A DNA stretch of 24,963 nucleotides from CALLPQ01 sp038531745. GTDB lineage: Bacteria; Pseudomonadota; Alphaproteobacteria; Caulobacterales; Parvularculaceae. The stretch spans positions 1-24,963 of the forward strand of contig JBCBBJ010000024.1 in assembly GCA_038531745.1 (NCBI GenBank). Direction: 5' to 3'. The notes under the pieces were generated by a model, which saw nothing but the letters and a program-made list of their open reading frames with translations, had not been told where the DNA came from and searched no databases. Both the position numbers and the translations under genes were made by a program. Below are positions 1 through 6,571 of the stretch, in pieces; the stretch's first letter is position 1, and every line of letters starts with the position of its first letter.

Positions 1-77
1 GGCGGTTCAACTATGGCCCGCCTGATCAGCTCTTGAAAACACTTCGAAAATGGCTCAAACCATACCAAATGAAGTAA
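1..77 (+). CDS. Possible C-terminal end of a gene cut by the left edge
   Basis: The third forward frame is open from the first bases to a TAA at 75-77 and gives a short tail that looks protein-like (…FNYGPPDQLLKTLRKWLKPY…). The other two forward frames stop earlier, at 24 and 36. Only about 24 codons are present, so no family can be named. The call rests on amino-acid composition alone and could be wrong; the tail may equally be read-through of non-coding sequence. Confidence 0.3.
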   Translation, partial: RFNYGPPDQLLKTLRKWLKPYQMK

Positions 78-314
78 ATCTTCTAGGTCAGCCCCAATAA
101 TTATGTTGTACTTAATTTCGGCGCCCTTTCTTCTGTCGTCTTTCGGTCAATGCAGCTTGGCGATTTTCCTTTGTGTCAGGTTCAGTCACAGGGCGCCATT
201 TTAAGTATCTCTTTCCGCACGCTCCTGATCGTAACGTCCGTATACGGTGATGTTCATCAGAACTGTCGGGTAGTTGCTCGGTTTTCTTAGACGTGCTGAT
301 CGTGGACAGCTCCC
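78..314. other. Gene-free stretch with two weak inverted repeats
   Basis: No convincing reading frame is seen on either strand. The stretch holds a widely spaced inverted repeat (GGCGCCCT at 120-127 and AGGGCGCC at 190-197) and a 10-base palindrome CCGTATACGG at 238-247 that could be an operator-like site. It lies downstream of the minus-strand DUF1295 gene and of the possible plus-strand gene tail, so it is probably a shared 3' region. I see no T-run terminator. Confidence 0.3.
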
Positions 315-1121
315 TTATGATGACGGTTTTGGAGGCCAGGGGAAAAAGCCGCTGACGCGTGCCTTATATGCCTCATAGCCCGGATATTTCCGTGCCATGA
401 GTTTTTCCAGAAGACCTTTGCCGGATAAGAAATAGAGAAAAATAAACATGATCACCGGGCTCAGCACCGTTAGATATCCCGACCGGCTTTCCAGCGCGAT
501 CAAGAAAAGGCCAAACCAGACGGCACTATCGCCGAAATAGTTTGGATGACGGGTCCATGCCCAAAGGCCACGGTCCATCAGCTTACCTTTATTGGCCGGA
601 TCCCTTTTGAAGGCGCGCAATTGCGCATCGCCAATCGCTTCAAAGCCAAGACCGATGGCGAACAGGGCGGCGCCAAAAAGCGCAAGTGGGCCTAAGGCCA
701 TCGCCCCCTGCCCAAAGAAAGGATGCGCATCAAACTGCCCCACCTGTACCGGCAGCGAGACAAAGAACGAGATCACGCATTGGAGGAAATAGACCCTGAT
801 CAGGCTTTGCCGGGCAAACGCCCCGTCACTGCCAGCCTTCTGGCGCATAGCCTGATACCGAAAATCTTCGCCATGACCCAGATTGCGGATAGCGAGATAG
901 CCGCCGAGCCTGAATGCCCACACACTGACCAAGACCGTCAACAATACCGCCCGCGGCCCCGCCCCGCCTTGCAGAAAATAAGTGAGAAGAGCGGGTACTG
1001 CCAAAGACGGGCCCCAAAGAATATCGACGATACTGGCGTCTTTTATTGCCACGCTGACCAACCAGACGCCAAAAAATATCGCCAGCATGATCGCAAAGTT
1101 CTGTACCAGGATGGTCAGCAT
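315..1121 (-). CDS. DUF1295 family integral membrane protein (steroid 5-alpha-reductase-like)
   Basis: A 268-residue polytopic membrane protein of the DUF1295 family, related to the C-terminal domain of steroid 5-alpha-reductases and isoprenylcysteine methyltransferases. Hydrophobic segments lie near residues 8-26, 34-50, 58-74, 108-126, 140-160 and 200-230. The family signature is clear: FEAIGDAQLRAFKRDP (160-175), then RGLWAWTRHPNYFGD (184-198), expected at the cytoplasmic face to bind a nucleotide cofactor. Known members are thought to reduce or modify lipid substrates, but the reaction here is unknown. The start has only a distant Shine-Dalgarno (AGGA, 12 bases upstream). It lies 24 bases behind the thiolase gene and is the last gene of a probable carotenoid-oxygenase/thiolase/DUF1295 operon, which suggests a lipid or isoprenoid substrate (inference). 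Confidence 0.85.
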   Translation of the reverse strand: MLTILVQNFAIMLAIFFGVWLVSVAIKDASIVDILWGPSLAVPALLTYFLQGGAGPRAVLLTVLVSVWAFRLGGYLAIRNLGHGEDFRYQAMRQKAGSDGAFARQSLIRVYFLQCVISFFVSLPVQVGQFDAHPFFGQGAMALGPLALFGAALFAIGLGFEAIGDAQLRAFKRDPANKGKLMDRGLWAWTRHPNYFGDSAVWFGLFLIALESRSGYLTVLSPVIMFIFLYFLSGKGLLEKLMARKYPGYEAYKARVSGFFPWPPKPSS

Positions 1122-1145
1122 AAGGTCTTTAGTCCTAGTTAAGGG

Positions 1146-2384
1146 TTATCCGGTTTGCCCGACAATAAAGGCGCAATTAGTTGTGCCCGATCCGCCCACA
1201 TTATAGGTTGCTACCCGTGCGGCGCCCGCAACCTGCGTTTCCCCCGCGCTCTGCGTAACCTGGCGAGATGCATCGAGCAGCATCCGCACGCCGGTTGCCC
1301 CGACCGGATGGCCAAGACCGATCAGGCCACCCGACGGGTTTACAGGCAAAGACCCATCGCGAGCAACAGTCCCCTCCTCAATAGCGCGCCAGGCTTGGCC
1401 CGGTGGGGCCAGGCCAAAATGCTCAAGCGCCATATATTCCGTGATCGAAAAGCAATCATGCGTCTCAATGGCGTCCAACGCGTCGGGCCCACTGATCCCA
1501 GCGCGGGTATAAGCGTCGGTGATTGCTTTGCGTGTGTGGGGAAAGAGATACCCCTCGCCCCTGTGGGCATTCAATTTTGTGGAGAGTTTCATGGGCCCGT
1601 TACGATGCCCCCAACCTTCAATGACCGCGCGTTTCTCACTCGGTCGACCAGTACGCTGCGCGTGCGCGCGAGCAAAGGTTGGCGAGGCCAAGAAGATTAC
1701 CGCCGCCCCGTCGGTCACCTGCCCGCAATCATGTTTGCGCATAAGACCTTCGATCACCGGGTTAAACGCCCCATCGGTGGAAAAATGGCGATCGTCAAGA
1801 GACCAATTACGGGTTTGCGCCAAGGGGTTATGGCGGGCATTGGCAAAATTCTTCTGGGCGAGCGCCACCAGATGATTGCGGTCGAGGCCGTAGCGTTCCT
1901 CGTAAGCCTGTGCCAAATCAGAAAAAAGCGCGGGCCACACATAGGTCGCCTCCGCTGCCTCCTCCCCTACGAAAGCCGCGGCGCCAAGATGGTCGGCCGC
2001 TGTTTTGCCAGACACATTCCGCATCATCTCGATACCGATGACGCAAGCCACATCGTAGCGTCCACTTTCGATATCGGCCATGGCAGACAGGACCGCCAAT
2101 GATCCAGAGGCGCAAGCGCCCTCATGGCGCGTGGCTGGCATACCGCCAAAGCGTTTATCCACATGGGCAAACCAGCCGCCGAGCATGCCCTGGCCAGTGA
2201 AAAGCTCGCCCACGAAATTCCCCACATGAGCAACATCAAGGTCACCGGGCTCCAGGCTTACGGCGTCGAGCCCGGCCTCAACACACGCTGCAAACATATC
2301 AAAAAAGGAAAGCCCGTCGCGATGCCAGTTTTTGGCAAAGTCAGTCTGGGCGCCGCCGAGGATCACAACCGGGGAATGCTGCAT
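1146..2384 (-). CDS. Thiolase family protein, SCP-x (sterol carrier protein X) type
   Basis: 412 residues, the normal length for thiolases, which condense or cleave acyl-CoA thioesters. The nucleophile Cys91 sits in EGACASGS (88-95). HDCFS (His309, Cys311) and NPSGGLIGLGHPVGATG (349-365, His359) are the two other active-site blocks. The classical C-terminal CxGGG cysteine is absent; the end reads YNVGGSGTTN instead. The HDCF block is what SCP-x type thiolases carry, with Cys311 the likely acid/base residue. It is therefore more likely a degradative thiolase for branched or sterol/isoprenoid side-chain acyl-CoA than an acetoacetyl-CoA biosynthetic one. The gene is 30 bases downstream of the carotenoid oxygenase and 24 bases upstream of DUF1295, same strand. 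The Shine-Dalgarno AAGGA is 11 bases from the ATG, rather far. Confidence 0.9.
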   Translation of the reverse strand: MQHSPVVILGGAQTDFAKNWHRDGLSFFDMFAACVEAGLDAVSLEPGDLDVAHVGNFVGELFTGQGMLGGWFAHVDKRFGGMPATRHEGACASGSLAVLSAMADIESGRYDVACVIGIEMMRNVSGKTAADHLGAAAFVGEEAAEATYVWPALFSDLAQAYEERYGLDRNHLVALAQKNFANARHNPLAQTRNWSLDDRHFSTDGAFNPVIEGLMRKHDCGQVTDGAAVIFLASPTFARAHAQRTGRPSEKRAVIEGWGHRNGPMKLSTKLNAHRGEGYLFPHTRKAITDAYTRAGISGPDALDAIETHDCFSITEYMALEHFGLAPPGQAWRAIEEGTVARDGSLPVNPSGGLIGLGHPVGATGVRMLLDASRQVTQSAGETQVAGAARVATYNVGGSGTTNCAFIVGQTG

Positions 2385-2414
2385 AATATGCGTCGTCCTT
2401 TCGCCTATGGAGGG

Positions 2415-3881
2415 TCAAGCTGCGGCCAGCATGTCGTGGGTCGCCCAAGCCGCATGGGTACCGCTTGAGATCTGGTGCGGCAGGATAATACGTGCCACCG
2501 GTCCTGCGCTCACCTGTTGCGCATCAATGATGACGCACTCAGATTGATCTGTATCAAGATCAGTGATGAACGATATCAAATATCCTTCATCCTCGGCAAC
2601 CGCGCCCGGGCGCGGTGCAAACGGCGCTTCACTGCCAAACCTTTTGTCACCAAACATCAATGTCTCGCTATCACCGGTCTCAAGATCATGTTTGACGAGC
2701 CCGTTAAAGAGAAACCATCCTGGCTTTGTCGTGGTGGAATACAAATAGCGAGAACGCCGACCTGTATAGTCCGGGTTAAACGTCCCAAACTCCAAGATGC
2801 GATCGTCAAGGCGTTCTTCCGTTGTTTTCCCGGTATCAAGATTAAAGCGCCAACGATGTAATTTCGGCTTAAAGGAATGCTCGTCAATATTTGCAAGGAG
2901 CTTTCCAAAACGAGGATCGACACCCGGAATATCGAGGGGCGACGGGTCAGGATCATCCTGAAAATACCCATCAAGGATGATTTCGTTACCTTCTTCCCAC
3001 GCATTCATCCAATGGAGCACATAGGTGGGCGCAGCCTCAAACCAACGAACATCATTGGCACTGCCATGTCGCGGGATGATGGCAAACCGTGTTGGCAGGT
3101 TTCCATGCCATTGGGCGGAGTGGATCCCCCGGGCCAGCAATTCCTCGTCCCAAAAGAGCGGGCAATCATTCAGGATTGAAAAGTTCTCCGTAAACGCCAT
3201 ATCGTGCGGCAGTCGTGGTCCCGGCAATTCAATCGGTACGAGTGAGGTTCGCTCACCGCGTGCGGTAACGACGCCATACTGCATATAGGGTGCGTCTTTT
3301 CCATAATTGAAAAAGAGCATTTCTCCCGTATGAGGATCAAGCTTTGGGTGGGCAGAAATCCCTGCCGGTGGGACATAGCGCGCCGTGCCCAATGTTTCCA
3401 ATGTTACCGGGTCAAGGCGATACCCTTCCCCGCACATATAAAAGGTTGAGAGAATTTCACCATTATGGAAAATCACGTCGGTGGAAGACGCATCTTTCAT
3501 GTCACCACGTGTGCCCCATCCCGGACGTTCAGAATGTTTGGGGTTTGCGGCAATACCAGCCCAGAGGGATCGATTTGCCTCTTGCTCGGCGAGCAAGCCT
3601 TTCGTCCGTATGAAGCGGTTTCGATAGGTCGCGTGGCCATTGGTGAAAGACATGGCGTGGATCATCCCGTCCCCGTCAAAGGGATGATAGACACCGATGG
3701 CGTCATGCAACGGATTTTCGGTATTGCGAATGTAAACGCCATTGAGATCGGCCGGTATCTCCCCGATCACCTCAAGCTCGTTGCTGGTCACCTCTTCATG
3801 CTGCGGTGTCCACGCACCGTTTAGGTAAGGGTGCGGGCTGGGCGATAGCGTGCTTTGAAAGGGTGTCTGCCGGTCGTACAT
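2415..3881 (-). CDS. Carotenoid oxygenase (RPE65/apocarotenoid cleavage oxygenase family)
   Basis: 488 residues of the carotenoid cleavage dioxygenase family: non-heme Fe(II) enzymes on a seven-bladed propeller that split a C=C bond of carotenoids, apocarotenoids or stilbenes. The four iron-binding histidines are recognisable at His178 (ISAHPK), His226 (LPHDMAF), His290 (VLHWMNA) and His476 (GTHAAW). The N-terminal stretch RNRFIRTKGLLAEQ (87-100) resembles bacterial apocarotenoid oxygenases, and Phe90 stands where I recall lignostilbene-cleaving members having Tyr, so a carotenoid-derived substrate is favoured (from memory, not aligned). I chose the ATG at 3881 because GGGGAGA lies 6 bases before it; an in-frame ATG at 3896 sits upstream of that ribosome site. 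It is the first gene of the probable operon with the thiolase and DUF1295. Confidence 0.92.
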   Translation of the reverse strand: MYDRQTPFQSTLSPSPHPYLNGAWTPQHEEVTSNELEVIGEIPADLNGVYIRNTENPLHDAIGVYHPFDGDGMIHAMSFTNGHATYRNRFIRTKGLLAEQEANRSLWAGIAANPKHSERPGWGTRGDMKDASSTDVIFHNGEILSTFYMCGEGYRLDPVTLETLGTARYVPPAGISAHPKLDPHTGEMLFFNYGKDAPYMQYGVVTARGERTSLVPIELPGPRLPHDMAFTENFSILNDCPLFWDEELLARGIHSAQWHGNLPTRFAIIPRHGSANDVRWFEAAPTYVLHWMNAWEEGNEIILDGYFQDDPDPSPLDIPGVDPRFGKLLANIDEHSFKPKLHRWRFNLDTGKTTEERLDDRILEFGTFNPDYTGRRSRYLYSTTTKPGWFLFNGLVKHDLETGDSETLMFGDKRFGSEAPFAPRPGAVAEDEGYLISFITDLDTDQSECVIIDAQQVSAGPVARIILPHQISSGTHAAWATHDMLAAA

Positions 3882-3980
3882 CTTTTGTCTCCCCATTAAA
3901 TCATCTGGAGAACACGATAGACTGTCTCACTGACCTTGTCGCGGCGCGGGCGCAGTTGGTCTGCGATCCGCGGGGGCCCG

Positions 3981-4628
3981 CTAAATTGCTTCGGCCGCCA
4001 ACTCATTTTTAGCGTCTTCACCCCAGGCGCGCATGGCCGGCAATGTCCATACGGTTTGACAATACTCGACCACATGTTCGTTCAAATCGAGCGGCCCGTA
4101 GGTGCGAAAGCGCGAGACGATGGGGGCATACATCGCATCAGCAATGGAGAACTGCCCAAACAAAAACGGCCCATTATTGGCGAACCGTTTCCGACACATT
4201 GTCCAAATGTCCACGATGCGCAGCGCTTCGCGGTGCACCGGCGGCGGACATAAATGGTTCATATTGGCGCGCGAGAAATTCATCGGCCAGAACTGGCGCA
4301 GGTTAGCAAAGCCCGAATGCATTTCCATGGCAACACAACGCGCCGCCGCCCGCGCCTGGCGCTCGGCTGGCCACAATTGGGCGGCTGGAAACTGTTCATT
4401 CAGATATTCCGCAATCGCCATGGAATCCCAAATGGTTTGCCCCGCATGGACCAAGGCCGGCACCTGCGCCGATGGGGAAATCTCGCCTAGGGTGGCGCGG
4501 TCCTCCGCCACGTCGAGCCGCACCAGACGTTCTTCAAAATCAATGCCCACTTGGCGCATCAAAAGCCAAGGGCGCAGCGACCAGGACGACAGGTTTTTAT
4601 TGCCGATATAAAGGATGATATCTGACAT
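3981..4628 (-). CDS. Glutathione S-transferase family protein
   Basis: 215 residues, typical for cytosolic glutathione S-transferases. The N-terminal thioredoxin-fold half (about 1-80) begins DIILYIGNKNLSSWSLRPWL, with the Ser-rich turn expected to hold the glutathione thiol. The segment PSAQVPALVHAGQTIWDSMAIAEYL (about 52-76) contains the cis-Pro (QVPAL) and the D-S-x-A-I glutathione-binding motif. The all-helical C-terminal half follows. I start it at ATG 4628, which has GAAGGA 7 bases upstream; a longer start at 4661 has no such site. The gene is 99 bases upstream of the carotenoid oxygenase on the same strand, so it may or may not be co-transcribed. The substrate cannot be told from sequence. 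Confidence 0.88.
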   Translation of the reverse strand: MSDIILYIGNKNLSSWSLRPWLLMRQVGIDFEERLVRLDVAEDRATLGEISPSAQVPALVHAGQTIWDSMAIAEYLNEQFPAAQLWPAERQARAAARCVAMEMHSGFANLRQFWPMNFSRANMNHLCPPPVHREALRIVDIWTMCRKRFANNGPFLFGQFSIADAMYAPIVSRFRTYGPLDLNEHVVEYCQTVWTLPAMRAWGEDAKNELAAEAI

Positions 4629-4862
4629 TGTGGGTCCTTCGCCGTTATCGGTTATGAGCAAACTCTGCCTTGCAGGAGGCTTTCATGTCGCATATCACGC
4701 GCCCGCCTTGCGGATCAGCCCTTTTTCCCATTTTTACCGGTGGCTTGCCGCCATTGCGCAGACAAATGTAACCTTATTGCATCAAACCGACGGCATTTGC
4801 GTCCGCACCGGTCCACGGCATAAGGCTCAGCACCACGCCCGTTCCAAACATGATGGATACCC

Positions 4863-6347
4863 ATGGATGATCTGAACAACCCAAAGCGCGGCCAAGCCCG
4901 GCTATTTTACCTCGTCGTTTTTCTGATCTCAATTTTACTGGTGATCGCCTCTGCCTATGATGTGTTTGCCGAGGGCTCCCGAGGCGACAAGGCGTATGAA
5001 GCACTTATGACGGAATTTTCCGTGGCGCTGCTCATCATCGTGACATTCGTCATGATACGCCGCTTTGGCCTGTTCAGCGAAAAGAACGACGAAATTCTTG
5101 GCGCCGTTCAACGCAACACGGACAAAATTGATCGCCTGGAAAGCGCCAGCACCGCCATGCTCGCTTTCTCCGAAACTTATCTGGCTGACCAAAAAGTCGG
5201 CAAAGCTTTTGTAAACCGTGCCGATTATTATGAGGAATATTACCGTCTTGTGCGTGAGGCGACCACATCAATAAAACTTGTGGGTGACGGCTTTCGTTGC
5301 CATGACGCAAAAAATGAGCACCGTGCCCTCGGCTTTTATAATGCCCTCAAAACGGCATGCAGCAACGGCGTTGTGATTTCCCGTTTTCAATATCACAATA
5401 CGCTTTCAGTTAAATGGCTCAGGCTTTTACAAAACCTGCTTGATGAGGATTGTGGCCAGGAAAATTTTCGTCTGTATATGGATAAATCACGCGATCCAAA
5501 TACCGTCCCCTATGTGATCTGTCTGACGGACCCACAACTGGATAATGCTTCCGTCAACATCATGTTTACGATGAATGCCGACACCCAGTTGGAGGAAAAA
5601 CTGGGTGGGCCAGCCTTTATCTTTCAGAATGCGTCTGAAAGTACCCAGAAAATGGACGCCGCCATCGGCGACTATTTCCTAAAAACCAATCTGAAATCTA
5701 AATTCGATATGGAACGTTTAATTGATGATACCATCAATACCCGAAAGGAAATTGTGAACACCTATATCGCCAAGAACGCCGTGAAGGATCACAATATTGC
5801 CACCATTAAACGCATCTCACGCAAAACCGGTGTCCCGGATATCGAATTAATTGATCAGTGTCTGGCGCAAACATTCTCCATCGAACGCGTGCTTTATTTT
5901 GCATACGGATCGAACTTGCAGGATACGCGTATTCAAGTTGCCAATCGTGCGCCATCATCGGTGTGCATCGACCGGGGATTTATCAAGGATTATGAGCTTT
6001 GTTTTAATATTCGCGGGGTCATGGATCAGGGCAAAGGCGGCGGGGTGGCTAATATTCGCCCGTGTGCCGGCGCGCGCGTGTACGGCGCTCTCTATCTGAT
6101 TGACCGGGTTGACTATGACAGGTTGGAGCAACGCGAACATGATATGGGGTATACGACGTTTGAGCTGACCGTTGACAAACAAGGCTTTGGCGAGGTTCCG
6201 GCAAAGGTATTCGTTACAACGACGCGGTCAACAAAACACTATTCCCCAACAACTCAATATGCGGAATTCATCACCACCGGCATGGCAAATAATATGTTTC
6301 CAGCACCCTATCAAAAATCAGTGAATGCGATGATGGCCAGCGCCTAG
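4863..6347 (+). CDS. Membrane-anchored fusion: PLD-like region without HKD plus gamma-glutamylcyclotransferase-like domain
   Basis: 494 residues with an unusual domain order. Two membrane helices (about 14-35 and 52-69) are followed by a polar, coiled-coil-like linker (72-100). Residues about 122-270 follow the secondary-structure rhythm of phospholipase-D-like domains (…REATTSIKLVGDGFR…, ALKTACSNGVVISRF) but no HxKxxxxD motif is present. After a helical linker, the C-terminal domain starts YFAYGSNL (345-352) and continues to YDRLEQREHDMGY (418-430); this is the gamma-glutamylcyclotransferase/AIG2 fold with its glycine loop and a probable catalytic Glu425. The soluble part would face the cytoplasm if both helices form a hairpin. 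Base composition is poorer in GC than its neighbours (for example 20/60 in 5701-5760 against 41/60 in 4321-4380), suggesting acquisition. It stands alone, between a divergent GST gene and tRNA-Arg. The Shine-Dalgarno is weak. The GGCT assignment is fairly sure; the PLD assignment is tentative. Confidence 0.8.
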   Translation: MDDLNNPKRGQARLFYLVVFLISILLVIASAYDVFAEGSRGDKAYEALMTEFSVALLIIVTFVMIRRFGLFSEKNDEILGAVQRNTDKIDRLESASTAMLAFSETYLADQKVGKAFVNRADYYEEYYRLVREATTSIKLVGDGFRCHDAKNEHRALGFYNALKTACSNGVVISRFQYHNTLSVKWLRLLQNLLDEDCGQENFRLYMDKSRDPNTVPYVICLTDPQLDNASVNIMFTMNADTQLEEKLGGPAFIFQNASESTQKMDAAIGDYFLKTNLKSKFDMERLIDDTINTRKEIVNTYIAKNAVKDHNIATIKRISRKTGVPDIELIDQCLAQTFSIERVLYFAYGSNLQDTRIQVANRAPSSVCIDRGFIKDYELCFNIRGVMDQGKGGGVANIRPCAGARVYGALYLIDRVDYDRLEQREHDMGYTTFELTVDKQGFGEVPAKVFVTTTRSTKHYSPTTQYAEFITTGMANNMFPAPYQKSVNAMMASA

Positions 6348-6359
6348 ACAGTGTCTAGG
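6343..6359. repeat. Perfect 17-base palindrome across the stop codon, beside tRNA-Arg
   Basis: CCTAGACA-G-TGTCTAGG is a perfect 8+8 inverted repeat. It spans the TAG stop of the GGCT fusion gene (6345-6347) and ends 18 bases before the tRNA 3' end. As RNA it could fold as a 6-bp stem with a 5-base loop and act as a bidirectional transcription stop, but there is no T-run on either side. A protein binding site is an alternative. Confidence 0.4.
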
Positions 6360-6377
6360 GTTAGGACAGAGTGAAAA

Positions 6378-6454
6378 TGGCGACTCCGGCAGGATTCGAA
6401 CCTGCGACCATCGGCTTAGAAGGCCGGTGCTCTATCCAGCTGAGCTACGGAGCC
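6378..6454 (-). tRNA. tRNA-Arg (anticodon UCU)
   Basis: On the minus strand a complete 77-base cloverleaf can be drawn. The acceptor stem GGCTCCG pairs with CGGAGTC (one G-U). The D-arm is GCTC…GAGC, the anticodon loop CTTCTAA gives anticodon TCT, and the T-arm contains GGTTCGAATCC. The discriminator G is followed by an encoded CCA (6378-6380). It reads AGA (and probably AGG) arginine codons. The anticodon stem has one C-A mismatch at its outer pair. The 3' end points towards the low-GC gene at 4863-6347, the usual side for island insertion at tRNA genes. Confidence 0.97.
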
Positions 6455-6571
6455 ATACGCGGAAAAGACATCGATACCGCCTTTTCTGCTGTGCGGTTAT
6501 AGGCAGCTCCGGGCGCCGGGTATAGCCCCGCACAGGAGACACGCCTGCTTAGGCTTCGTCCGCAGCGTCAA

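Noticed and set aside
1155..2102. Long plus-strand open frame opposite the thiolase gene
   Set aside because: Its translation has no fold-like pattern and it lies exactly antisense to a gene with complete thiolase motifs; it is a codon-bias shadow.
4629..4862. Copy of the tRNA-Arg 3' end marking an island boundary
   Set aside because: Reading this gap for the T-arm and acceptor sequence of the tRNA found no match, so an attachment site here is not supported.
4615..4875. Small plus-strand open frame in the GST to GGCT-fusion gap
   Set aside because: Composition is unlike protein, it overlaps the GST start antisense and the beginning of the fusion gene, and it has no ribosome site.
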